Below are positions 52,188-62,165 of a stretch of 64,000 nucleotides of DNA, in pieces. Positions within the stretch are counted from its first letter, which is position 1, and every line of letters begins with the position of its first letter. This DNA comes from Encephalitozoon hellem ATCC 50504 (taxonomy: Eukaryota; Microsporidia; Unikaryonidae). Made by a program: the position numbers and the translations under genes. Where the stretch lies: assembly GCF_000277815.2 (NCBI RefSeq), contig NC_018479.1:124001-188000 (forward strand). Direction: 5' to 3'. The notes under the pieces are model-generated. The model was not told where the DNA came from and ran no database searches. It was given only the letters and a program-made list of their open reading frames with translations.

Positions 52188-53837
52188 ATGGAAAAAGAAG
52201 ATTTTAGATGGTTTGAGGGAGATGGAGAAACAGACGCCGAGGAGTTCACACCAGCACCCGCCAGGAGTTCCTCATTAAACTACATGATAGATGCCATTGG
52301 AGGAATATTCTATTCTGTCTTCGTGATTTCCCTGGTGGCAAGGCTCGTCACATATGTCTTTGGGCTCAGCCCGCATGTACTTACCTTGGACATCAACCTG
52401 GTGCTTTTGAGCACCATTGTTATATCTTTGCTGTTTATCCTCCTTTCAGTAGCAAGAGAAACCATAACGTTCATGGGATTAACTCTTGGGATCGTTGAAA
52501 ACTCTGATTCATATGCAAAGCTACAAAGGCTTGTGACGGTTTCTGCCTGGTTTGGGACAAGCATGTACTGGATGAACTATGTAAAGATGTCGTATGGATA
52601 CGACTTCGACATTGCCCGCAAGGTCTTTGCATCTGGAATGATAACGTCCATGACGTATTCAGTCATAACGGTTGCTATGGGATACTTCGGAAGCTTCTTC
52701 CTGGAGAAGACACTTAAAACCAAGATGAACGATGTGGAGGAGACCGAGAGAATAGTGTATGCAATGAAGAACTACAGATATGATGTCTCTGAGTCTGTGA
52801 GCAGTAGAACCCCTGAATGCTCATGTAAGGACATATTCTGCTTTAGAGCATCGGCAAGCATTAGAAACCGAGAGATAAGGAAGGAGAGCGGGGAGGAAGG
52901 GGCCCATCTGTTTGTAGGAGGGCTTGTGATAAATCCTCCTCAGATTCACGGAATCATAGATGCCAAGACTCTTGCAAGAGATGTATTTACCAAGGCAAGC
53001 AATGGAAAGGACTTTCTTTCGTTCAGTGACTTCAGCAGCATATTCCCGACGCCGCAAGATGCCTCGAATGCATTTTCCTTCTTTGACTCGAACAACGACA
53101 GAACGATCTCGAAGAAGACGTTCCACGACACGATCATGCATTTTTACATGGAAAGGGTGAATCTCGAGAAGAGCATAGCGAGGACCGAGGACTTTATCGG
53201 TGTGGTTACAAACACCTTGAACACGGTTGTGGCGGTGGTCCTCTGCTTCACCTACCTCATAATTTTTGGAATTCCGCCTAAGGAATTGCTGACGCTGACG
53301 CTCAGCGGATCCCTCGCATTCAGCTTTGTTGCAAGCAAGATAATTCCAGACATGTATCGCAACTTCATGATGCTTACCATACACCCGTTTGACGTGGGCG
53401 ACGATGTGATAATTGACGGAACGGACTATAGAGTTTATGAGTTTGGACTGACAAGCACATCTCTGATTGGCGAGAACGGAGGAAAAATAAAATTCCTGAA
53501 CAGCGATCTCTGGAAGAAGAAGCTCATCAACATGACAAGGGCGCCTGAGAAGATAATCACGTTCAACTTTGATCTGAATCCCGACATAAAGGTCGAGGAC
53601 TTTGGGCGGTTTAAGGGCATGATACGCGAGTTTATCAAGAAAAGGCCTTTCGACTACGATGGATCGTTCTCCATTCAGGCGAAGACAGAAAGCTTTGCAA
53701 GCATTAATGTTCTGAGCTGCACGATGGTTCTGAAGTGCAAGAACTACAAGAACAAGTCCAAGAAGTTCGTCCTCAGGGTTGAGATGACTGCATTCCTGAG
53801 ATCGCTAATCACAAGCATGAACATTGGGGCAAAGTGA
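52188..53837 (+). CDS. MscS-like mechanosensitive channel, Msy type with degenerate EF-hand
   Basis: Ion channel of 549 residues. There are about four hydrophobic spans between 33 and 172, a soluble middle with an EF-hand-like loop (FFDSNNDRTISKK, D300 to T311), a pore-side helix pair (338-390), and the MscS beta domain signature FDVGDDVIIDGTDYRV (401-416). This order matches fungal Msy1/Msy2 channels, which sit in the ER and control calcium on hypo-osmotic shock. EF-hand positions 1, 3 and 5 are D, N, D, but the twelfth is T rather than E, so calcium binding may be weak. A cysteine cluster (CSCKDIFC, 211-218) is unexplained. The start is ATG at 52188. Confidence 0.87.
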   Translation: MEKEDFRWFEGDGETDAEEFTPAPARSSSLNYMIDAIGGIFYSVFVISLVARLVTYVFGLSPHVLTLDINLVLLSTIVISLLFILLSVARETITFMGLTLGIVENSDSYAKLQRLVTVSAWFGTSMYWMNYVKMSYGYDFDIARKVFASGMITSMTYSVITVAMGYFGSFFLEKTLKTKMNDVEETERIVYAMKNYRYDVSESVSSRTPECSCKDIFCFRASASIRNREIRKESGEEGAHLFVGGLVINPPQIHGIIDAKTLARDVFTKASNGKDFLSFSDFSSIFPTPQDASNAFSFFDSNNDRTISKKTFHDTIMHFYMERVNLEKSIARTEDFIGVVTNTLNTVVAVVLCFTYLIIFGIPPKELLTLTLSGSLAFSFVASKIIPDMYRNFMMLTIHPFDVGDDVIIDGTDYRVYEFGLTSTSLIGENGGKIKFLNSDLWKKKLINMTRAPEKIITFNFDLNPDIKVEDFGRFKGMIREFIKKRPFDYDGSFSIQAKTESFASINVLSCTMVLKCKNYKNKSKKFVLRVEMTAFLRSLITSMNIGAK

Positions 53838-53895
53838 GTCCCGAGCATGTGACAATAAATTCTCCCAGTATTTATTTAAGGGTCTTTTTGAGGGC

Positions 53896-54861
53896 ATGCT
53901 CTTGACTGTTTTGTCGTGGAATGTAAATAACAGGGAGGGGGTTGCAGATGCCATTCCAAAGATCTTGAGGGACTGCAAGTCTGACATGATATTGATATCG
54001 CTACAGGAGCACTTCGACCTTTATAGTGGCGTGGCGAAGTCTGTTGTGAAGATGTGCCCGTCCTACAGGGTGGTTTCTGTTGACCGAGTATTCGGGGTGT
54101 GGTCGATTGTGCTGTCGAAAGAAAGACACACTGCAAGTGCCATGAGGATGGGGCTTGGGCCATTGGGGTTCATCAATAAGGGGGTCTGCATGACCAGGAT
54201 ATCGAACGGGATCATATTCATAAGCTGCCACTTGTCTGCACACCAGGAAAACAACAAAAAAAGACTGAATGAGATCAGAAGGATATTTGAGTGCATTTGT
54301 GACGAAGAGTCCCTGAAGAGTACAGACACTGTTATTCTGGCCGGGGATATGAACTTCAGGATTGCCAAAGGGGCAAGAGTTCTTAGCTACCTCAGGGCAA
54401 AGAAGGATGACCAATGCAATGAGTTTAAGAATGCATACCCGTCATTTGTGGAGGGGACAATAGACTTTGAGCCAACATACAAATATATTGCATCCACGGA
54501 CGAGCTGTGCAGTAAGAGGCAGCCATCGTGGTGTGATAGAGTGATTGTGTCTTCATGCTACACAAGTAAGTTCAATGTGTACAGATCGGCCCACGAAGTG
54601 AAGATAAGCGACCATAAGCCCATTATCTGCATATTTGAGACAAGTGGCAGAAGGGCAGACAGAGTAGCTATCCCGATGGTTGGATACAACGGGCATCAGA
54701 TTATTCGGGCCCTTACAAGGTTCTACTGCGGTGTCCATGAGCACTGCAACACTGCCTTGGTATGCCTTCTGGTGCTAGTGGTTTATCTAGTGCTTGCAAG
54801 ATGCAAGACTATTCCGAGGTTCAGTAGTCTATTTAGAGGGCTCGGCACCTCAACAGATTAG
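53896..54861 (+). CDS. Inositol polyphosphate 5-phosphatase with tail anchor
   Basis: Magnesium-dependent phosphatase of 321 residues acting on phosphoinositides or inositol phosphates. Family motifs appear in order: SWNVN (7-11), ISLQE (34-38), NKGVCMTR (94-101), SCHLSAH (110-116), GDMNFRI (150-156), FEPTYKY (191-197), PSWCDRV (210-216), SDHKP (238-242). The C-terminus is a membrane anchor (about 285-302, ALVCLLVLVVYLVLA), suggesting an ER or Golgi location like the animal 5-phosphatases INPP5K and INPP5E by lipid or tail targeting. The frame reaches a TTG at 53824 overlapping the previous gene; I use ATG at 53896. It lies directly after the MscS-like gene on the same strand. Confidence 0.93.
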   Translation: MLLTVLSWNVNNREGVADAIPKILRDCKSDMILISLQEHFDLYSGVAKSVVKMCPSYRVVSVDRVFGVWSIVLSKERHTASAMRMGLGPLGFINKGVCMTRISNGIIFISCHLSAHQENNKKRLNEIRRIFECICDEESLKSTDTVILAGDMNFRIAKGARVLSYLRAKKDDQCNEFKNAYPSFVEGTIDFEPTYKYIASTDELCSKRQPSWCDRVIVSSCYTSKFNVYRSAHEVKISDHKPIICIFETSGRRADRVAIPMVGYNGHQIIRALTRFYCGVHEHCNTALVCLLVLVVYLVLARCKTIPRFSSLFRGLGTSTD

Positions 54862-54913
54862 ATTGTTGATAAAGATTGTTTTTTTGTATTTATAGTCCTG
54901 CAAAAGCCCCTTG

Positions 54914-57900
54914 ATGGAGGAAAGGTTTGAATGGAGGTGCATGGGGTCACCTCTTGAAGAGAAGCTACAGGAATACATTCAAGGCATAGTTGAGGAGGAA
55001 GACCTTGCTTGCATTTCCAAGAAGATTTCTGCATACTTTGATGTATGGCCGTTCAAAGACTTTTCTCTCAGATATTGGAGGGGGCTTAGCGACAAGCTTC
55101 TTGGCATTCTCTCTATGGAGGAGAAGAAATACTTTTCTGAAGGGATACAGCTGATGGAGATATCCGAAGAAGACAAAGGGCTGGTGGTTGCGATTTTCAA
55201 GCTCTTTCAAAGAATATTTGGATATTCAAAACAAAGGCACCCTCTTGATGTTTCCACGCAGATCATGAAGTTCATATATGCAATGGACCTCGACATTGTG
55301 ATTGAGGCATACAAGGTGCTTACGTTTTGCCTCAATTATTCCATAGGATTAGACGAGTTTTCTGATGACCACGACATTCTCTTCAAGTGTCTGGGGATTG
55401 ATCTCAGCGAATTAGATGCAGAGAAGGTTTTTGGCCTTTCTGACAAAGCCTTTACAAGCATACCCGGAGGTCTTGAAGATGGAGACATATTCGGTGTCCT
55501 CAAGCAGCACTCGAATGAATATGGAAAAGGAAACCTTGTGTTTGAGCTTCGGAGGAGGATGAATTCCACGAATGCAGACGGGCTGAATGTGCTGAATGCT
55601 CTTGGAACATGCGTGTTTCTGATACTTGCAAAGGGGGAGGGGGTTTTTGACGAGGTGGTTGGGAGAGTTGACTCCCTGGAGATTTGGAAGTTTGCCAGTG
55701 GAGAGCTGTCTGAGAACATGGAGTTTGCGATTATGAATCTTCTGGACATACTTATCTACGATGAGTTTGATTTCATCAAGATCTCCAGAATTCTTGAATT
55801 GAGTAACAGCCGCGGATTCTTTTACGAGAGGTTTGCAAATGGATTTAACGAGTGGAGCTTTGAGAGGCACATGGTGTTTCTTGTTTACAACACCCTTGTG
55901 GGCAGCCAGAAGTCGAGGTATCTCAAGATGAATATACTCATGGAGGCATTGCCAAGGTTCTATGAGTGCTCGCCAGATGTCCGGTATCATTTTCTTCGTA
56001 CAATAAAGATGCATTGTAAGGAGACGAATTCAAGAGGTATTTCCGAGTTTATTTCTAAAAACGGAGTGAAGGTTCTGACAGAATATCTTGAGCATGCAGA
56101 GAAATACGATATCGAAGAAAACATAAACCTCAGGTATGCATTCAAGATACTGGGCGAGATCTACATGGGCGAAAGAAATAGAGCGGAGGTTGGGAGCTTT
56201 GAAGACAGTGCCTTTCTGGACGTCACTGTTGCAACGATCAAAAAGCTTTGTCTCTCTGATGCCCGCCTTGTGTCTGTTTGCATAGGGATACTGTCTTCTT
56301 TCATGTTTGACGAGCCACTGAATTTCCCGACATACATGGAGAAGGGGGCTGATATTGTGCTGAAGACACAGCTATCTGTTGAGCCTGCCTTCGAGTACAT
56401 CTCTGCATTTATTTCCTATATTGATGCATTTTCGCTGAATCTTAAGTTCCAGGAGGAGATAGCGGATGGAGAGTATCTTTTCAAGCTACTGGTGGTATGC
56501 AGGGAGGCAGACTTTCTTGGATCCGTGAACAGTACAAATAAGATGGCGTCTCTGCTGAATGTTCTCATAATGCACCACCCCATATTCAAGCAGGATATTC
56601 TGAAGTTCTACAGACATGGGATTAACTATCTTAAGGCTCTTTTTGGGGCGAAGCCAAGTTACCAGCTTATGGAAAGGGAGTACTGCACTGAGATTTTCAA
56701 CAACTTCTTTAGCCTTGTTGAGAAGATGGAGATTTATCCATCAAGAGAGGATTCTGCTAGATTCTTCGATGAAATGTTTGACCTTGCTGCTAGTTTGAGG
56801 TATTCTTGCGGCATGCAGAATCTCTTCAAGGGGTCTTTTGGGGAGGTCTATCGGATGGTCTACAAGGAGGCAAGGCCTTCTCTGGACAAGCCTCTTGAGC
56901 ATCTTATTCTCGACACGGAGAGGATTGTAGCGCTGTGCGAGCCTGACAACGGGGAGGTTGCTGGATACTGGAGAAGGGATGGCTGCATTGAGGAAAAAGG
57001 GGAAGTTGATGACTTGGTACTTTCTTATGACAGCCAGATTGCTCTAGGATGCATTTTGTGCGAGGACTTCATGGAGATAGCGAGTAGCGGGGTAAAGGAA
57101 AGGTTGTTTAGGATGATGGGGGAATTTTATCTTGTAGCCATCAGATTGAATGGAGCCTTTCTCTCGTTGTACAATCTTGAAGAGCATAAGTTTCTATCCA
57201 CCTACAGATCAGTAAGGGCTAGGCTTGAGGAAAGCACAGCAAAGAAAGACAGCAGGCTTTATGTGTTGCAATCCATATACCTCTGTAATGTGTTTTTACT
57301 CCAGAAGATGTATCCTGGGATGGTTGAGGAATCGTTTAGTATGACTGTTGAGTTCGTTGAGAGGCTGGTAGGGATAATGGCTCTAGAAGGAAACGACTCG
57401 ATTGTCTTGGGGCTTAGAATCATAGAGAGATTGAGTGCGAGCTTCAAAGAGATGCACTATGATGCGATATCGGGAGAGGAGTTTATAAGATGCCTGCTTG
57501 CACCCCATCCGAGCAGTGAAAGGCTGAAGGCTGTTATGAATTTCTTTGTATCCCAGCTATTGCCGAAGATGAGCACTGATATGGGGCTAAGGCGCATCTT
57601 CTTGGAGTACCTGAAGGGAGTGAATATCAAGGAATCTGCAGATGCCCGTGATGTTGAGCTCAGCAACATGATTATTGAAGGGGTTGGGAAAATGTTCGGA
57701 GATTCCAACGAGCATTTGGAGCCATTATCTGACATTGAGATGGACATGATCCTCGATATTTACGAAAAGTTCCATACATCACCTTTGTGTGAGAGGCTGA
57801 TGGTCAGAAGAATAATAAGATCTCCGAGATTTACTATGAGACTGGTCAAGATCAGGGCGTTTTCATCATTCCAATACTTCTTGATGATAGATGAGAAGGT

Positions 57901-60900
57901 ATATGACCACGGATGCCTCATCATAAACAAACTCTTTGAATACTCGGACGAGTTTATTGGAATGGCTAGCTGTGTTCTTCTGTTTGCAACTGTGGGGCGG
58001 TGTCCTCACAAGATAGACATCAAGGAAGTTGGAAGAAGGATCCCCGGGCTCATTGCATCTGACGTCTCTTTGTCTCGGACACTGTTTTTCCTAATCATGT
58101 ACCTTAGACTAGTTTTCCAGATGGGGATGTCTAAGCTGTGTCCTCTTGGATTTGAGAAGTTGATTTCGCGGATAAAAACATGTGACGAGATGATGCTGAT
58201 GAGAATTCTCCTCACCTATGTTGTGAGCCCCAACATTGGAGACATTCTGGACAACGTCAATTTTCCTCCCAGAAGGATCAAATCGAAAGACAGAGATTTC
58301 CTAAAGTCATATGACTTTCTAATATACCGGAACTACGATCTTTTTATTGAGAGATGCTTGAGGAGGTCTGGCCTTGTGCCTAAGGACTTAGTCTGCCTTG
58401 ACCACGGGTGCCGCAGGATCTGCCTCGAAGAGACGAAAGATAGGATTTGTAAGGACGGTGAGATAGAAAGTGCCAAGAGTTTCATCAGGGAGCTTGTTCT
58501 TCTGCTAGACACTCAGGAATGCTTTGTGCTGGCAATTCAACTGCTTTGCGAGATAATGTTTAACAACCCATCTCTGCTATATGACATATGTAGATATCAA
58601 GTCTTGGACACTATATACAAGAGATGCATCAAGAAGATAGACTTGACCACCAAGCACAAAATCGTCGGGGATTCGCACTGGGGCTTGATGCTGTTTGTGA
58701 TTGGGCTCCATTCCGAGGTTCTTCTGTCGAAGTCGAGCAGTACCCCGGAGAAGCGGGGAGACGGGGACGAAGGACTCCCGTCTGTGTGTGATTTTCTCCT
58801 CGAGAAGATCAGAGACGGATCCAACGAGGACTTTCTGAACACATCGTTTATTCTCATTAGAAGCCTGACACCATTATTTATTTTAAGACATGATAATGAG
58901 GAAGACACAACCATGGAAAAGTTCAGGGAAGGCTCTATCTTCATGGGGTCTGCAGGGATTTTTGAAAAGATGATAGAAAGAATAATAACGATTGATGAGA
59001 ACGATGCCATGTATAGCATGTGCATCCAGCACTCGCTAGATTATCTTGGCAGGGTTTTCAGGTACTGCTACGGAGACATACTGCAAGATCTAGATGACTA
59101 TGGAGACGACGAGTCCCACATTGAATACTACAGCCTTGCTTCGGAGGACCAGATGTTCGACGAAAGTGGCTTTGACTCTGACGAGAGCCATTTTGACGAC
59201 TCGCCATTTCATGATCTGGAAGAGGACGGAAACACAATATCCGATGAGGCTGAGAGTTCCTCTGAATCTGAGAACGCTGTGTTCATTAAGAGCATTGAGA
59301 ATGACCATGAGATGCCGACGACGATGTACTTGCTCAGCTCTGAGTATTACACTATTTCTGCAGAGTGCAGGGATGAGATTGAGGCCATGATAAGCAGAAG
59401 ACTCTATTCCGACCTGATTGATAAAGATACAAACTGCTATGATCGGAAAGGCGGTGACATGAAGAAAAACATGGCCTGTGAGCTGGACAACCCAACTGTT
59501 CTATGCAGAGATCCAGAAAGCTACATGTCCGAGGAGTCTGAGGGAGATTACGCAGACGGCATGAAAAGAAGAATATGGGACTTTGGATTGAATTCGGAAG
59601 AGAACAGTGAAGAGGACTTGGACGGAGGGGTGGATGTCCGAGACACATTGAATGGTAGGGAGATTGAGGAGAATGAGGACGTGGGGTCGTCTGAATCTGA
59701 CGTCGGATCACAAAACGGAGAGATTCCACCGCTTGATCCTGAGGTCCTCAACACGATGGAGCGGTATGAGCTGGAGGAGGTGCTGAAGGCTTACTTTGAC
59801 GAGCGAAGGGCCCAGTCTCTCACATATGTGCCTCTGAACATAAGCTTCTATGACAGGCTCTCTTCCAATGTAAGGCCTGTTTTCGAGGAGATGGAGAGAG
59901 TGTACAGGGAAAGCTTTTTTTATGATATCCAGATGGAGTCTACAAAAGAGAGTGATGAGGATGCGACTGAGGCCAAGGGCAGCCTTCTTGAGATGGACCT
60001 CCTAACATTTGAGAAGTTTATTAGGAAATCTATTGTTGAGAAGGAATTTCCATTTGCTAAAAGCTGGAAGCTGGTTGATGCGCTCTCGAAGGATCTGAAG
60101 ATGAAGAGGGTTGTCTTTGAGGTATCCAAGGCGATGATTCTGTCAATTGCAGATTCTCAGGAAGACGGCCTTGGCAGCCACGATGCGGTGAAGTTCAGAA
60201 GAATCCTGTGCTTGCTTCTCAGTGTTGTCAAAAGCTCATTAAGATACTACGACTATTTCAGGGACAGCCCAGAGGTTATAAGCAAGATATTTAAACTCCT
60301 TGGAAAGGTCAAGCTGACGAACGACCTCCTAAGGTTGGTAACAGACTTCAGTGTCGTCTTCAGGAAGGATAGCGATCTTGTCTTTGACAGAAATGCCGAT
60401 CTGAAGAGCATTCTCGAGTGTTTTGGAAGAATGATCGACTCGGAATGCTTCAACCTTCTCGAAGAATTCATAGACAACACTGCAGACCACTTTTATGCAA
60501 GGTTCCTGGATGTCATTCTGGTGGAAGTGAAAAAGCAGATTCATGCACTCTCACAAGATATAATTTCGGGCCTTCCTTCTGATAGGTTTTTGGAGAATCA
60601 GAAGATACTTCTAAGGCTTTGGAAGATGCTGGCAAAGATTGTGGGAAGAGGCAGCAAGGCCGACAGAAAGACAGACGATGTTCTTATAGGCCTGATGATG
60701 GACTCCTTCTGGGGCACTTTCTTTGGGAAGCAAGAAGGCAAGGACTCGATTGAAGACCTGATTAGTGTGTCTGACGTCTACGAATCTTTCTTTGTTATTG
60801 GAAGGGTGTTTGAAAGCCGATTTGAAGGTGAGTCTGGGGCATCTGGAGATGCAGAGGCATGTAGTGCGTTTAAAACGTTCTATAGGGACACCATTGAGGC

Positions 60901-62137
60901 CCAGGCGAGCCAGATCAACCTGCTTGTTGACGAGAAGCCGGAAAAGCTTTTCAGGAACTTCAACGGTCTCATAAGCCACTCAATACTAACGTTTAGCAAC
61001 AAAAAGAAGTACCTGTCGAGAATACTTTCTGTAGAGGGGATAGACAAGTCCTCGTCCACCTACAGGGTGTATGTGGACAGAAGTGATGTGCTGAGGAGCT
61101 CCTACTTCCAGGTGATGGCAAAAAGCCCTGAGGAGTTCAGAACGAGAAGACTGGAGATAAAGCTCACGGGAGAAGAGGGATTAGACTATGGAGGACTGAC
61201 AAGAGAATGGCTTGTTTTACTGGCAAAGGACCTACTTGATCCAAACTTTGCTCTGTTTGAATTTTCTACTGAAGACAAAACGGTAGCCGTTCCTTGCAAG
61301 AATAGCTATGTCAATCCCGAGCATTTATCATACTTCAAGTTTGTCGGGAGGATAGTTGCAAAGGCTATAATGGATGGGAACTTCATAAACCTTCATCTGT
61401 CCAAGTTCATTTACAAGCATATTCTTGGAAAGAGTTGCGACCTGCAGGATCTGGAATCTGCGGATCCAGAGTTTTACAAGTCGCTTGCCTGGATAAGAGA
61501 CAACCATGTGGACGAGTCTCTAGGACTAACATTCTCTTTTGACGATGTAAGCTTTGGGATTCACAGGACTGCCGAGCTGATAAAGGATGGCGCCAACGTC
61601 TTTGTCAACGACACAAATAAGGCTGAATACATAAGTCTGGCAACGCAGTACAGGCTTTTCAACGGGATCGAGCTCCAGCTATCTGCATTGAAGTCAGGGC
61701 TGTTCGAGATATTAGGAAATAAGGCTCTTGAGATGTTTGACGAGAACGAGCTTGAGCTCCTAATATGCGGAGTCCCAGACATAGACGTTGACGACTGGAA
61801 GTCCAACACCCTGTATTATGGATATACAGAAAGCTCAAAGACCATCATCTGGTTCTGGAAGGCTGTGAAGAGCTTTGATTCTGTGAACCGTGCAAAGCTT
61901 CTGCAGTTTGTAACGGGAACATCCACCCTGCCCTTCGAGGGGTTTTCACATCTACAGGGGAACAATGAGGTGCAGAAGTTTTCTATCCACAGGGTTTCCG
62001 ATAGGACGGACAGCCTCCCTACTGCCCACACATGCTTTAATCAGCTTGTGCTCCCCGAATACACCTCGTACGAGAACCTCCTGAGGTACCTGACATTGGC
62101 TATCAACGAATGCTCTACAGGCTTCGGCTTCATCTAG
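54914..62137 (+). CDS. Large HECT-type E3 ubiquitin ligase, Tom1/HUWE1-like
   Basis: Ubiquitin ligase of 2,407 residues, the largest gene here. The C-terminal HECT domain (from about 2,078, with LTGEEGLDYGGLTREW and FSTEDKTVAVPC; FKFVGRIVAKAI) ends in THTCFNQLVLPEYTSYE, the catalytic cysteine being C2374, 33 residues from the end as usual. The N-terminal 1,300 residues are helical repeats like the armadillo ring of Tom1/HUWE1. Residues about 1,390-1,610 are strongly acidic, as in Tom1. Tom1 functions in ribosomal protein quality control and mRNA export. Yeast Tom1 has 3,268 residues, so this one is shortened. The frame has TTG right before ATG (54914), and GCCCCTTG precedes it. Confidence 0.93.
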   Translation: MEERFEWRCMGSPLEEKLQEYIQGIVEEEDLACISKKISAYFDVWPFKDFSLRYWRGLSDKLLGILSMEEKKYFSEGIQLMEISEEDKGLVVAIFKLFQRIFGYSKQRHPLDVSTQIMKFIYAMDLDIVIEAYKVLTFCLNYSIGLDEFSDDHDILFKCLGIDLSELDAEKVFGLSDKAFTSIPGGLEDGDIFGVLKQHSNEYGKGNLVFELRRRMNSTNADGLNVLNALGTCVFLILAKGEGVFDEVVGRVDSLEIWKFASGELSENMEFAIMNLLDILIYDEFDFIKISRILELSNSRGFFYERFANGFNEWSFERHMVFLVYNTLVGSQKSRYLKMNILMEALPRFYECSPDVRYHFLRTIKMHCKETNSRGISEFISKNGVKVLTEYLEHAEKYDIEENINLRYAFKILGEIYMGERNRAEVGSFEDSAFLDVTVATIKKLCLSDARLVSVCIGILSSFMFDEPLNFPTYMEKGADIVLKTQLSVEPAFEYISAFISYIDAFSLNLKFQEEIADGEYLFKLLVVCREADFLGSVNSTNKMASLLNVLIMHHPIFKQDILKFYRHGINYLKALFGAKPSYQLMEREYCTEIFNNFFSLVEKMEIYPSREDSARFFDEMFDLAASLRYSCGMQNLFKGSFGEVYRMVYKEARPSLDKPLEHLILDTERIVALCEPDNGEVAGYWRRDGCIEEKGEVDDLVLSYDSQIALGCILCEDFMEIASSGVKERLFRMMGEFYLVAIRLNGAFLSLYNLEEHKFLSTYRSVRARLEESTAKKDSRLYVLQSIYLCNVFLLQKMYPGMVEESFSMTVEFVERLVGIMALEGNDSIVLGLRIIERLSASFKEMHYDAISGEEFIRCLLAPHPSSERLKAVMNFFVSQLLPKMSTDMGLRRIFLEYLKGVNIKESADARDVELSNMIIEGVGKMFGDSNEHLEPLSDIEMDMILDIYEKFHTSPLCERLMVRRIIRSPRFTMRLVKIRAFSSFQYFLMIDEKVYDHGCLIINKLFEYSDEFIGMASCVLLFATVGRCPHKIDIKEVGRRIPGLIASDVSLSRTLFFLIMYLRLVFQMGMSKLCPLGFEKLISRIKTCDEMMLMRILLTYVVSPNIGDILDNVNFPPRRIKSKDRDFLKSYDFLIYRNYDLFIERCLRRSGLVPKDLVCLDHGCRRICLEETKDRICKDGEIESAKSFIRELVLLLDTQECFVLAIQLLCEIMFNNPSLLYDICRYQVLDTIYKRCIKKIDLTTKHKIVGDSHWGLMLFVIGLHSEVLLSKSSSTPEKRGDGDEGLPSVCDFLLEKIRDGSNEDFLNTSFILIRSLTPLFILRHDNEEDTTMEKFREGSIFMGSAGIFEKMIERIITIDENDAMYSMCIQHSLDYLGRVFRYCYGDILQDLDDYGDDESHIEYYSLASEDQMFDESGFDSDESHFDDSPFHDLEEDGNTISDEAESSSESENAVFIKSIENDHEMPTTMYLLSSEYYTISAECRDEIEAMISRRLYSDLIDKDTNCYDRKGGDMKKNMACELDNPTVLCRDPESYMSEESEGDYADGMKRRIWDFGLNSEENSEEDLDGGVDVRDTLNGREIEENEDVGSSESDVGSQNGEIPPLDPEVLNTMERYELEEVLKAYFDERRAQSLTYVPLNISFYDRLSSNVRPVFEEMERVYRESFFYDIQMESTKESDEDATEAKGSLLEMDLLTFEKFIRKSIVEKEFPFAKSWKLVDALSKDLKMKRVVFEVSKAMILSIADSQEDGLGSHDAVKFRRILCLLLSVVKSSLRYYDYFRDSPEVISKIFKLLGKVKLTNDLLRLVTDFSVVFRKDSDLVFDRNADLKSILECFGRMIDSECFNLLEEFIDNTADHFYARFLDVILVEVKKQIHALSQDIISGLPSDRFLENQKILLRLWKMLAKIVGRGSKADRKTDDVLIGLMMDSFWGTFFGKQEGKDSIEDLISVSDVYESFFVIGRVFESRFEGESGASGDAEACSAFKTFYRDTIEAQASQINLLVDEKPEKLFRNFNGLISHSILTFSNKKKYLSRILSVEGIDKSSSTYRVYVDRSDVLRSSYFQVMAKSPEEFRTRRLEIKLTGEEGLDYGGLTREWLVLLAKDLLDPNFALFEFSTEDKTVAVPCKNSYVNPEHLSYFKFVGRIVAKAIMDGNFINLHLSKFIYKHILGKSCDLQDLESADPEFYKSLAWIRDNHVDESLGLTFSFDDVSFGIHRTAELIKDGANVFVNDTNKAEYISLATQYRLFNGIELQLSALKSGLFEILGNKALEMFDENELELLICGVPDIDVDDWKSNTLYYGYTESSKTIIWFWKAVKSFDSVNRAKLLQFVTGTSTLPFEGFSHLQGNNEVQKFSIHRVSDRTDSLPTAHTCFNQLVLPEYTSYENLLRYLTLAINECSTGFGFI

Positions 62138-62165
62138 AAATAAAAAAGAGCTGATGTGAATTTAT

